64,000 bases of DNA from Urophycis tenuis (Eukaryota; Chordata; Actinopteri; Gadiformes; Phycidae). The notes below the pieces were generated by a model. The model was given only the letters and a program-made list of their open reading frames with translations. It did not search any database and was not told the DNA's origin. A program made the position numbers and the translations under genes. The DNA is taken from contig JAXIVH010000065.1 of NCBI GenBank assembly GCA_036785325.1, forward strand, positions 186,001-250,000. Direction: 5' to 3'. Shown in pieces: positions 19,433-30,300 of the stretch (positions are counted from its first letter, which is position 1; each line of letters begins with the position of its first letter).

Positions 19433-19602
19433 CGTCAGGGTGGTGCCACAGGACTCCACGCCGAAGACAAACAGCGCCCGCGCGCTGTTCGTTTCCACGG
19501 GAACGCAGCTGGGGTCCGCCAGGGTGGTGCGGTCGGGCCGCACGGGTGGAGCGGCGTGGGTGGTGTCCACCACCGCCACCACACGTCCTTCTGGCAAGCA
19601 GG
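19433..19602 (-). CDS. ZP-domain gene exon B (170 nt)
   Basis: Acceptor TTTTTTGCCAG, donor GTACGT. After two bases of a split codon it reads CLPEGRVVAVVDTTHAAPPV, then LADPSCVP, and ends with ALFVFGVESCGTTLT. The C...G motif, D-P-S-C-x-P and F-x-V-x-S-C-G-T-T are hallmarks of the ZP-N domain with its conserved cysteines. The split codon is completed by the single G at the end of exon A. The ORFs on the opposite strand over this region are shadows. Confidence 0.8.
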
Positions 19603-19921
19603 CTGGCAAAAAAGAACCCCCACCCACCCACACAAACATTCAGCGGTCTGCCAGCAGGCGGGGCGTCACAGGCTTGGTTCTGCGCCGACCACCGGGAGAC
19701 CACCGCTGTCTCCCGGTGGGTGACACACACAGGGGGGGAGGGACGGGGAGAGCAGACACCTGTAGCTCCTCCTACAGAGACTCAAGACCTCGCCGCTACC
19801 TGCTCCTCAGTGAGACATCACCACCTCACTGGAAGGTGCAGCGTGGGACAGCCTGCAGGGGAGCTGACCGCTCTGCACTCTTCATGGCCTCGGGTGCGGG
19901 GTGTGTGTGCTCTGTTGTTGC

Positions 19922-20505
19922 TGTTATGTGTGGCCAGGTAGTGGGGGTGTTATACACCTGGGACTGTATTGTGTTTTCTTTTTGGGGCTGCTGGTCTCCC
20001 TCCTGTCCTCCCTTGTTGCTCCTTCCCCCATAGGTGGTAATCAATTTGGTAATCAGGAAGGGGTTAAAGAGGAGGAGGAGGGAGGCTGAGCTCTCTCACA
20101 CAAACACAGCAGCAGCAGCAGCAGCAGCAGCAGGGGAAGGTTTGTGTTCTCTACTACTAGAGCTGAAGTAACCCATTTTCCCCTCTGTCCAACATGGCAG
20201 AGTTTTCTTATTTTAGTTTGAGTTGGAGATCTCTGGTAGTCCTGTTTGGTGTTTTTTGTTATGTTAGCCCTGTGTTTCTAGTTAGTGTGGAGGTGCAGGG
20301 TGCGACGGCCCACAGCGTGGCTGGCCCGGTGTTTCCCCCTCTTGTTCCTTTTGACCGTGGTCTCCATCTCTTTTTGGTTTATTACTTTAAGGGTTCATTT
20401 TTTCCCTTTTTTCCCGTTGCTACTTTTCAATAAAGAATCCTTTTTACAAACTTTAAAACTTGTGTGGCGTCCTTTATATGTTATGGTCTCATTGAGCCAA
20501 TATTG
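19922..20505 (+). mobile_element. LTR-like element in the ZP-gene intron
   Basis: It begins TGTTATGTGTGGCC and contains a (CAG)n run (20106-20133) and TTCAATAAAGAATCC (poly(A) signal) about 60 bp before its end, an arrangement typical of fish retrovirus-like or gypsy LTRs. The expected ATAACA terminus is not seen before the (TG)n at 20518, so the 3' border is uncertain. No gag or pol is present. Confidence 0.35.
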
Positions 20506-20517
20506 ATATTTATTTTA

Positions 20518-20540
20518 TGAGTGTGTGTGTGTGTGTGTGT
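20518..20540 (+). repeat. (TG)n microsatellite
   Basis: About 11 TG units adjacent to the donor of ZP exon A. Confidence 0.95.
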
Positions 20541-20547
20541 AACGCAC

Positions 20548-20737
20548 CCAGAAGTTCCCCGGGAGCGAAGGTGCATCTGTGGACCAGCCGGTCCTGCACA
20601 CGCTGGGACTCCAGGTCCACCACAGACAGCTCAGCCCGGGCCACCACCCGGGCCAGCGCCACCTCCTGGACCCGGGGCCAGAGGAACATGGACCGACATG
20701 AGCAGAGCTCTTCAAACGAGAGGGCATGCAAAGTCAT
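20548..20737 (-). CDS. ZP-domain gene exon A (upstream, start uncertain)
   Basis: Donor G|GTGCGT at 20547. The reading frame ...MFLWPRVQEVALARVVARAE, LSVVDLESQRVQ, HRCTFAPGELL ends with one base of a codon, which fits the two bases opening exon B (giving ...GELLACLPEG...). Composition and phase fit an exon just N-terminal to the ZP domain. The acceptor is uncertain: AG sites exist near 20690 and 20717. An LTR-like insertion occupies the intron to exon B. There is no start codon evidence; upstream exons lie outside the recognisable sequence. Confidence 0.55.
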
Positions 20738-21002
20738 ATTTGTAAAACAAACAGGAGAGAATGTCAGTTACCCCTTATGATTTTATGGCAACAAAATAAA
20801 TGTACAAAGGAAAAAAACTACATAGTTACTGCTTTTGTTTTTGTTTAACCTAAGGGATAAAAACTAAATTACATTTGTAAAAAAAACAAAAAACCCATAA
20901 AAAACCCAACATGCAACTAAGGTGTTGGGTAACTAACTTTGCACTTGGAGGTGTTTTTTCCCTTATATATATTTTTTACAAATGACTTTTTTTTGCATAT
21001 GT
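20738..21002. other. AT-rich unassigned sequence
   Basis: Long A runs (20878-20905) and no supported gene or RNA. Confidence 0.4.
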
Positions 21003-21440
21003 GTAGCAGCTCTCTCAACTGCGCCACAGAGACACCAACAAGGCTTGTGCGGGAGGTTCTACTGTACGTTACAATCCACATGTTAGTGTTTGTTGTAAAA
21101 ACATGGAAGTCAACATTGCTCTTGGCATGAATTGAACCCATGACTCAAGATCAGTTCACCAACAGCTCCATCCACTGAGCCACTGAGCCGCTGGTTGTGA
21201 AAGGAGTCAACGTGTATAATTGACTTTACAATTCAATGTCTCTGTAAAGCATCAATAATCCAAAAGCAGATTGCAGCACATGTTTCGACAGTGCTGAATC
21301 CATAATGGCAATCTATTGACTAAAGTGAATAAGCAGTTGCCTGAACAGGGACTTGAACCCTGCACCCTCAGATTAAAAGGCTTCACAAAGCTGGTAGACG
21401 GTTGTGTCTTATGATGACAATTCTGGATTGATGCCTGCTA
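21003..21440. repeat. Segmental duplication unit (tRNA-like cluster), copy 2
   Basis: Counterpart of 17755-18235. It retains two tRNA-like units (- strand) and a tRNA-Lys copy truncated by about 31 bp: the anticodon-to-acceptor part between AAAAG and GCTTCA is deleted, so it cannot form a cloverleaf. Confidence 0.85.
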
Positions 21441-21483
21441 TCTCCAATCTACTGCATTCTTCAGCATTTTACTATCATTTAAT

Positions 21484-21775
21484 AATAATAATGCATTTTA
21501 TTTAAAGACACCTTTCAAAGCTCTCAAGGACACCTTACAAGACAAGTTAAAAAACAAGTAACTGTGGCATGTGTGACAGAGTACGCCACTTGGAATAAGT
21601 GTTTTTAGGCGTGATTTAAAGGTGGAGACAGAGTCAGAAGTGTGAATGTTTGGTGCCGATCGGCCGAAAGCTCTTGGCCCCCATGGTGGATAGGTTGGCA
21701 GATGGAGCTGAGAGCTGGATGGCAGAAGAGGATCGGAGAGGGCGTGAAGGTGTGGAGTGGATTTAGAGAGATGGC
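21484..21775 (-). mobile_element. 3' end of a LINE (truncated)
   Basis: On the - strand the frame reads ...LHLPTYPPWGPRAFGRSAPN, then DSVSTFKSRLKT, the usual extreme C-terminus of fish LINE ORF2 proteins (R-A-F-x-x-x-A-P ... S-V-x-x-F-K-x-x-L-K-T). It is followed by AATAAAATGC and an (ATT)n tail. The element is severely 5' truncated; clade not certain. Confidence 0.6.
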
Positions 21776-22099
21776 ACAGAGAACTGCCCTGCCACAGTTG
21801 AACTAGCACAGGGATGAATAATTGGTGGATACGGGTCGGAAAAAAAAGAAGAAAACAAAACACAAAACAGAAAAAAATACATATTTACCCCTCACGTTTT
21901 TTTTTGTCAAAATGTATTTTCGGCCCACGTCTTCACCAAACGTTCATCCCTGTCCTAGTTCAACTGTAGCAGGGCAGAGGTGCCCTCAGCTTTTACACGC
22001 AGGACCTTCAACAATGTCAGCATGATCCATGTGACCAAACACATGGATCACTAAACAGTAAAATAGTTAGCAGCGTGTTTAGCGCACCAATTTTCCCCA
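21776..22099. other. Two facing copies of the CTGCCCTGCCACAG block
   Basis: One copy at about 21783-21822 (+) and a reverse-complement copy at about 21940-21985 form an inverted pair 120 bp apart. A-rich sequence lies between them; no gene. Confidence 0.5.
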
Positions 22100-22736
22100 T
22101 ATATCCATCCATCCATCCATTACTGCCGCTTATCCGGGGTCGGGTCGCGGGGGCAGCAGCCTGAGGAGGGAAGCCCAAACTTCCCTCTCCCCAGCCACTT
22201 CGTCCAGCTCTTCCGGGGGGATCCCGAGGTGTTCCCAGGCCAGCCGAGAGACATAGTCCCTCCAGCGTGTCCTGGGTCTTCCCCGGGGCCTCCTCCCGGA
22301 GGGACGTGCCCGGAACACCTCCCCAGGGAGGCGTCCGGGAGGCATCCTCACTAGATGCCCGAGCCACCGCAACTGGCTCCTCTCGATGCGGAGGAGCAGC
22401 GGTTCTACTCTGAGCCCCTCCCGGATGACCGAGCTTCTCACCCTATCTCTAAGGGAGAGCCCGGACACCCTGCGGAGGAAACTCATTTCGGCCGCTTGTA
22501 TTCGCGATCTCGTTCTTTCGGTCACTACCCACAGCTCGTGACCATAGGTGAGGGTAGGAACGTAGATTGACCGGTAAATCGAGAGCTTCGCCTTTCGGCT
22601 CAGCTCCTTCTTCACCATGACGGACCGGTGCAGAGCCCGCATCACTGCCGACGCCGCACCGATCCGTCGGTCAATCTCCCGCTCCATCTTCCCCTCACTC
22701 GTGAACAAGACCCCGAGATACTTGAACTCCTCCACT
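22100..22736 (-). mobile_element. Rex3-type RTE retrotransposon, 5'-truncated
   Basis: An open - strand frame (22130-22735, about 200 codons) covers the C-terminal region after the reverse transcriptase: FKYLGVLFTSEGKMEREIDR, TYGHELWVVTERTRSRIQAA, EMSFLRRVSGLSLRDRVRSS and RWLGHLVRMPPGRLP. It ends at the conserved CCCCGGATAAGCGGCAG and a (GATG)n-type tail at 22102-22120, typical of fish Rex3. The RT catalytic motifs are missing, so it is a dead 5'-truncated copy, but the remaining frame is intact, suggesting a young insertion. Confidence 0.85.
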
Positions 22737-23417
22737 TAAATATTTACAATACATATTCGCTCCTACCGAATTACAATGTGCAATTTCAGCAATTACACAA
22801 TTTCAGTTTCCATTTTAGACAGATTTCATATGAAAACAGGACTATGCACTTTTTAAACCATGTCTTTATGCTTAATTCATCACAACAGTATTCCACATCA
22901 CAGAGTTAAATCACTAAATTAAGCAAACTACAATAAAACTGACCAACCAATGTTTCCACAATACATTCCGTACTACCACGTGAACATTTACAACACAGAT
23001 GCAGATACTACAGTGCACAAACACAAATGTTTTTCCCCGCCCGCACCCCAATGCCTCGTCGGCGTCCAACAATCAACAACAAGTGGCACTCGCAACAAAG
23101 TCTTAACGTAGCAATCTTATCGGCTGTCTGTTCAGTCTTTGAATAATTGGTACCAGATTCCGCACAACTTCAGGAGAGCTAGATGAGGATGCCGGCTTTT
23201 ACTTTCTTGCGCTGCACTGGCGTTTTTGCCGGCTCCCGCCATAGACATCCCATCTCATAGACGCAGCATTGAGCGCTACTGCCCACTGGGCTGACGAGAC
23301 GCGGGGCCGCCATCTTGGAGTGGTGATCCGCCCCCCTCAGTGTAATTCATTTGACAGGAGAAATGAACTGTCAGCGCATTTAATTAATCTTACCTCACTG
23401 AATACCATTGATTTTCA
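22737..23417. other. Unique sequence with a YY1-type site
   Basis: AT-rich to about 23030, then a GC-richer part with GGCCGCCATCTTGG (23305-23318), whose complement CCAAGATGGCGGCC is a YY1/short-5'UTR initiator-like motif. It resembles the 5' end of a transcript reading leftwards (- strand), but no following coding frame is evident. Confidence 0.35.
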
Positions 23418-23597
23418 CACGTTTTTTTTTTAATACGTGTAGCTATGATAAAGGAAACATGTTTTGGCCTGTTTTATTATTCATAGTTGGCTTAACAGTA
23501 ATAGAATATTATTATATGCTATAAGTGACCAGACGTCCGAGATCAAAACTGGGAGCATAATCCCCGAGAAGGGGGAAAAAAAAGGGTCAGCTATGTT
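23418..23597 (-). repeat. Right arm of inverted repeat flanking the centre
   Basis: Reverse complement of 15470-15645, including the CATAGTTGGCTTAACAG and CAGACGTCCGAG landmarks, with only small differences in the A/T run near 23420. Confidence 0.9.
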
Positions 23598-23687
23598 CAA
23601 GTATATATACATATATGTGTTTGTATATATGCGTGTGTGTGTGTGTATATGTGCGCGCGCGCGTGTGTGTGTGTTTTAATCACTTAT

Positions 23688-24191
23688 TTGGAACGGCATG
23701 ATCCCACATCGCTGTGAAGGGACGGCGTTAACCAGGTGGGCGTGCAACCCCTCGAGAGAGTTGCTGCCTCGCCGGTTCTTGTACTTGTTCAGCCGGATGC
23801 CGTTCTTCACAACCACCTTCACAGAGACATACAGCTGTATGCCAGGGGGGTCCTGTAACACACAACCTATTGCAAGGTCCTCATTTATGCTGGTGTCATT
23901 TTGAAATGTTACCATATACAAGTTTGAATGGTTTTGACACACGATGACTGCAGAGACAGCTGCAGGATGGCCCTGGATGCAGGACGGAGGGGGCCTGTGG
24001 CTGTGCGGGGAGGACCAGCGGTATGGGTGCTGCCGACACAGGGGGCGGGCAGGCCACAGGCTGACGCAGCAGGAGGCCTCGGCTGGAGGCGGGTGGGCGC
24101 AGGAGGCTTCGGCCGGGTGGAGGACGACAACGCAGTGGGCTGAACGGGCCGGTTGGTGGGAGTCACAGGCTCTGGCTCATCAACAAATGAT
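23688..24191 (-). pseudogene. Exon module copy 6 (504 nt, donor lost)
   Basis: The acceptor (TATTTCCAG) is retained, but the donor reads AATAAGTG instead of GTAAGTG: a G to A change at 23687. The frame is broken as in the other 504-nt copies. Its downstream flank is the copy-5 type, making 5 and 6 the paired copies of the inversion. Confidence 0.8.
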
Positions 24192-24360
24192 CTGGAAATA
24201 TAAAATACACACGTGATCAGTATTGATATTGATATCTTTTATAAGAACACTGTTCATACTGTTTACACTTTTTATAAAACTGTTTATACAATGTCCATAC
24301 TGTTTATTTATTAATGTTTAAGGTGACTTGGTATGACTTGTGTGCTATTTTCTTTCCACA

Positions 24361-25976
24361 GTCAACAGAACACACATGAATCAGCCTATTATTTCGACGA
24401 CCCTTGGGCAAATATAGTCATGCCATACTCCGTTGGAAAGCTTAGATTTCCCCGCTTAAAATGAGCCCATCCGCGAGCAGTCTGGTTGCTCAGAGACTAA
24501 ACTGCGTCAGGTTGACTGAAGTCGACCCAGAAGCTAAAAACATACCTTCAACGTTTCAATTAACACCAACCTTTCCTTACAGAACACAAATTAATTAGCT
24601 TAGTATTTCAACGACCCTTTGGTGAATATAGTCTTGCCATACGCCGTTGGAAAGCTTAGATTTTCCCGCTTAAAATGAGCCCATCCGCGAGCAGTCTGGT
24701 TGCTCACAGACTAAACTGCGTCAGGTTGACTGAAGTCTACCCAGCAGCTAAAAACATACCTTCAACGTTTCAATTAAGATCAATCTTTCCTTACAGAACA
24801 CAAATTGATTAGCTTAGTATTTCAACGACCCATGAGTCAATATAGTCTTGCCATACGCCGTTGGAAAGCTTAGATTTCCCTGCTTAAAATGAGCCCATCC
24901 GCGAGCAGTCTAGTTGCTCACAGACAAAACTGCGTCAGGTTGACTGAAGTCTACCCAGCAGCTAAAAACATACCTTCAACGTTTCAATTAAGATCAATCT
25001 TTCAATAAAGAACACAAATTAATTAGCTTAGTATTTCAACGACCCATGAGTCAATATAGTCTTGCCATACGCTGTTGGAAAGCTTAGGTTTCCCCGCTTA
25101 AAATGAGCCCATCCCCGAGCAATTTGGTTGCTCACAGACAAAACTGCGTTAGGTTGACAGAAGTCTACCCAGCAGCTAAAAACATACCTTCAACATTTCA
25201 ATTAAGATCAATCTTTCAATAAAGAACACAAATTCATTAGCTTAGTATTTCAACGACCCATGAGTCAATATAGTCTTGCCATACGCCGTTGGAAAGCTTA
25301 GATTCCCCCGCTTAAAATGAGCCCATCCGCGAGCAGTCTGGTTGATCACAGACTAAACTGCGTCAGGTTGACTGAAGTCTACCCAGCAGCTAAAAACATA
25401 CCTTCAACGTTTCAATTAACATCAATCTTTCCTTACAGAACACAAATTAATTAGCTTGGTATTTCAACGATCCTTTGGTGAATATAGTCTTGCCATACGC
25501 CGTTGGAAAGCTTAGATTTCCCCGCTTAAAATGAGCCCATCCGCGAGCAGTCTGGTTGATCACAGACTAAACTGCGTCAGGTCGACTGAAGTCTACCCAG
25601 CAGCTAAAAACATACCTTCAACGTTTCAATTAACATGAATCTTTCCTTACAGAACACAAATTAATCAGCTTAGTATTTCAACGACCCGTGGGCAAATATA
25701 GTCATGCCATACGCCGTTGGAAAGCTTAGATTTCCCCGCTTAAAATGAGCCCAACCGCGAGCAGTCTGGTTTCTCTCAGACTAAACTGCGTCAGGTTGAC
25801 TGAAGTCTACCCAGAAGCTAAAAACATACCTTCAACGTTTCAATTAACACCAATCTTTCCTTACAGAACACAAATTATTTAGCTTAGTATTTCAACGACC
25901 CTTTGGTGAACATAGTCTTGCCATACGCCGTTGGAAAGCTTAGATTTCCCCGCTTAAAATGAGCCCAAAATGTATC
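24361..25976 (-). repeat. 214-bp satellite, inverted block (about 7.5 monomers)
   Basis: - strand orientation between exon copies 6 and 7, with block ends at the same monomer positions as the + strand blocks. Confidence 0.95.
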
Positions 25977-26086
25977 ATTGAAGCCATCATTGAGACTTTT
26001 CTTTTTAAATTATACCGCATGAACATGGGTCTGCAATAAAGCTTTATATATATTTATGTGTGTGTGTGTGTGTTTTAATCACTTAC

Positions 26087-26590
26087 TTGGAACGGCATGA
26101 TCCCACATCGCTGTGAAGGGACGGCGTTAACGAGGTGGGCGTGCAACCCCTCGAGAGAGTTGCTGCCTCGCCGGCACTTGTACTTGATCAGCCGGATGCC
26201 GTTCTTCACTACCACCTTCACAGAGACATACAGCTGTATGCCAGGGGGGTCCTGTAACACACACCCTATTGCAAGGTCCTCATTTATGCTGGTGTCATTT
26301 TGAAATGTTACCATATACAAGTTTAAATGGTTTTGACACACGATGACTCCAGAGACAGCTGCAGGATGGCCCTAGATGCAGGACGGAGGGGGCCTGTGGC
26401 TGTGCGGGGAGGACCAGCGGTATGGGTGCTGCCGACACAGGGGGCGGGCAGGCCACAGGCTGACGCAGCAGGAGGCCTCGGCTGGAGGCGGGTGGGCGCA
26501 GGAGGCTTCGGCCGGGTGGAGGACGACAACGCAGTGGGCTGAACGGGCCGGTTGGTGGGAGTCACAGGCTCTGGCTCATCAACAAATAAT
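26087..26590 (-). pseudogene. Exon module copy 7 (504 nt, frame broken)
   Basis: Intact acceptor and GTAAGT donor (complement CACTTAC at 26080-26086). The domain half begins in a different frame from the proline-rich half. Private changes give NHLNLYM and RLIKYKC. The downstream flank is of the copies 1-4 type with the TTCATGCGGTATAATTT landmark. Confidence 0.75.
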
Positions 26591-26772
26591 CTGGAAATAT
26601 AAAATACACACGTGATCAGTATTGATATTGATATCTTTTATAAGAACACTGTTCATACTGTTTACACTTTTTATACAACTGTTTATACAATGTCCATACT
26701 GTTTATTTATTAATGTTTATCACTGACAATAAAGGTGACTTGGTATGACTTGTGTGCTATTTTCTTTCCACA

Positions 26773-27390
26773 GTCAACAGAACACACATGAATCAGCTTA
26801 TTATTTCAACGACCCGTGGGCAAATATAGTCATGCCATACGCCGTTGGAAAGCTTAGATTTCCCCGCTTAAAATGAGTCCATCTCCGAGCAATTTGGTTG
26901 CTCACAGACTAAACTGTGTCAGGTTGACTGAGGTCTACCCAGCAGCTAAAAACATACCTTCAACGTTTCAATTAACATCAATCTTTCCTTACAGAACACA
27001 AATTAATGAGCTTAGTATTTCAACGACCCATGAGTCAATATAGTCTTGCCATATGCCGTTGGAAAGCTTAGATTTCCCCGCTTAAAATGAGCCCATCCCT
27101 GAGCAATTTGGTTGCTCACAGACAAAACTGCGTCAGGTTGACTGAAGTCTACCCAGCAGCTAAAAACATACCTTCAATGTTTCAATTAAGATCAATCTTT
27201 CCTTACAGAACACAAATTAATTAGCTTAGTATTTCAACGACCCTTTGGTGAATATAGTCTTGCCATACGCTGTTGGAAAGCTTAGATTTCCTCGGTTATA
27301 ACGAGCCATTCCCCGAGCAATTTGGTTGCTCACAGACAAAACTGCGTCACGTTGACTGAAGTCTACCCAGCAGCTAAAAACATACCTTCA
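26773..27390 (-). repeat. 214-bp satellite, left of the LINE insertion
   Basis: About 2.9 monomers on the - strand, interrupted at CATACCTTCA by the LINE. Together with 30792-32215 it makes one block of about 9.5 monomers. Confidence 0.95.
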
Positions 27391-30300
27391 GAATCAGAAT
27401 CAGAATCAGAATCAGAATCAAGTTTATTGCCAAGTAGGTTTACACCTACAAGGAATTCGACTTGGTGCAATCGGTGCAAGGGAAAAAACAGTATTAAAAA
27501 TATAAGTAAGTAAAAAAAAGTAAAAAAGTAGAAAAGTAAAATAACCATAATAAAATAAAATAAATATATATATACAATGTACAATGAATATGAGTATGAA
27601 TATGAATATGGATATGGAATACAGAGCAGTAGTGCATGCAGAGGAAAATGGAAAAATGGTGGACCCGAATGAGTGCACACTGTACACACTGTGCGTTAAT
27701 GTAACGCAGACGATCTGAAGATGCCACGTTAATGTAGCATGTAGGTCTGTGTGGGGGGAGGGAGAGAGTCAGTGTCAGTGGGGGCTCCGGGCCTTGTTGA
27801 CAAGGCTAGTGGCAGACGGGAAAAAACTGTTCTTATGCCGTGAGGTTTTGGTCCTGATGGACCGCAGCCTCCTGCCAGAGGGGAGTGATGCAAAGAGATG
27901 GTGACCGGGGTGGGAGGGGTCGGCCATAATCTTACCTGCACGCCTCAGGGTCCTGGAGGTGTACAGGTCCTGGAGCGACGGCAGATTGCAGCCAATCACC
28001 TTCTCTGCAGACCGAATGATGCGCTGCAGTCTGCCCTTGTCCTTGGCGGTGGCAGCAGCGAACCAGATGGTGATGGAGGAGGTGAGGATGGACTCAATGA
28101 TGGAGGAGTAGAAGTGCACCATCATTGTCCTGGGCAGGTTGAATTTCTTCAGCTGCCTAAGGAAGTACATCCTCTGCTGGGCTTTCTTGATGAGGGAGCT
28201 GATGTTCAGCTCCCACTTGAGATCCTGGGAGATGACAGTTCCCAGGAAGCGGAAAGACTCCACAGTGTCAATTGTGTAGTCGCAGAAGGTGATGGGGGCA
28301 GGTGAGGCTGAGTACTTCCTGAAGTCCACAACCATCTCCACTGTCTTTAGAGCGTTGAGCTCTAGGTTGTTCCGGCTGCACCATGTCACCAGATGGTCTA
28401 TCTCCCACCTGTAGTCAGACTCATCACCATCAGAAATGAGTCCAATGAGGGTGGTGTCATCCGCAAACTTCAGAAGCTTGACAGACTGGTGACTGGAGGT
28501 GCAGCTGTTTGTGTACAGGGAGAAGAGCAGAGGAGAAAGAACACAGCCCTGGGGGGAACCGGTGCTGATGGTCTGTGAGTCGGAGATGCATTTTCCCAGC
28601 TTCACATGCTGCTTCCTGTCAGACAGGAAGTCTGTAATCCACCTGCAGGTGGAGTCAGGCACACTAAGCTGGGAGAGCTTCTCCTGAAGCAGAGCCGGGA
28701 CGATGGTGTTGAAAGCAGAGCTGAAATCCACAAACAGGATCCTGGCGTAGGTTCCTGCGGAGTCCAGGTGCTGGAGGATGTAGTGGAAGGCCAAGTTGAC
28801 TGCATCGTCTACAGACCTGTTGGCTCTGTAGGCAAACTGCAGGGGGTCCAGGAGGGGGTCGGTGATGCCTTTCAGGTGTGAGAGCACAAGGCGCTCAAAG
28901 GACTTCATAACCACAGAGGTCAGGGCGACGGGTCTGAAGTCGTTAAGTCCTGTGGTCCTTGGCTTCTTGGGGACAGGAATGATGGTAGAGGTCTTGAAGC
29001 AGGCTGGCACGTGACATGTCTCCAATGAGGTGTTGAAAATGTCTGTGAACACTGGAGACAGCTGATCAGCACAGTGCTTCAAGGTGGATGGGGAGACAGA
29101 ATCCGGTCCAGCAGCTTTCCGGGGGTTCTGTCTCCTGAAGAGTTTGTTGACGTCCCTCTCATGGATGGAAAGAGTCGTCACTGAGGTGGGTGGGGGGGTC
29201 GAGGGGGGGACCTTTAAGTTTGGCATTGGTGGAGGTGCCCAGGCCCCCACTGAGGTGGGGGAGGTGATAAGCTGGAGCTGTTGGGAGGTGTCATGGGGGA
29301 TGGTTGCAGGACTGTCCCTTTGTCTTTCAAAGCGGCAGTAGAACTCGTTCAGGTCATTGGCCAGACGATGGTCGTTGATGGAGTGGGGGGCTTTAGGCTT
29401 GTAGTTGGTGATTTGCTTAAGCCCTTTCCAGACAGACGCAGAGTCGTTGGCTGAGAAGTGGTGTTGGAGCTTCTCAGAGTACAGTCGTTTAGCCTCTTTC
29501 ACCGCCTTGCCAAACTTGTACTTCGCCTCTTTATAACTGTCTTTGTCCCCACTCCTGAAGGCAACTTCCTTATCCAACCTTAACCTTCTGAGTTTGGCTG
29601 TGAACCAGGGTTTGTCATTGTTGTAACTCACCCTGGTGCGTGTTGGAATGCAGCTGTCCTCACAGAAACTGATGTAGGACGTCACAGCCTCTGTGTACTC
29701 ATCCAGACTTTTGGTAGCAGTCCTGAACACATCCCAGTCAGTAGAGTCCAAACACGCCTGGAGATCCTCCACGGCCTCACTGGTCCACTTCTTTGATGTC
29801 CTCACTACAGGTTTGCAGAGCTTTAATTTCTGCCTGTACGCAGGAATCAGGTGGACCATGACGTGGTCAGAGTGTCCCAGTGCAGCACGGGGGACGGCGT
29901 GATAGGCATCCCTGACTGTGGTGTAACAGTGATCCAGAATGTTCTCCTCTCTGGTCGGGCATTTAATAAACTGTCTATATTTAGGGAGTTCGTGAGTGAG
30001 GTTTCCTTTGTTAAAATCACCAACGACAATAACTAAGGAGTCCGGGTTGGTACGCTCCACACACAGTATCTGGTCGGCGAGCATGCGCTGTGCGTCCTGC
30101 ACGTTGGCCGACGGTGGAATGTAAACACCGACCAGAATGAATGAAGCGAACTCACGGGGTGAATAAAAGGGCTTACAGTTTATGAAGTAAGATTCCAGAT
30201 CAGGAGAACAGTGCTGCTGGATCGCCGTCACGTCGTTGCACCAACCACTGTTGATGTAAAAACAGATTCCTCCACCTTTTGTTTTGCCGGAGAGTTCCGC

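Noticed and set aside
19386..20033. + strand frames of 180-215 codons over the ZP exons
   Set aside because: They overlap phase-consistent - strand exons with ZP motifs. The + frames show no recognisable domain.
27898..28305. + strand frames inside the LINE
   Set aside because: They lie antisense to the intact 1003-codon endonuclease/RT ORF.
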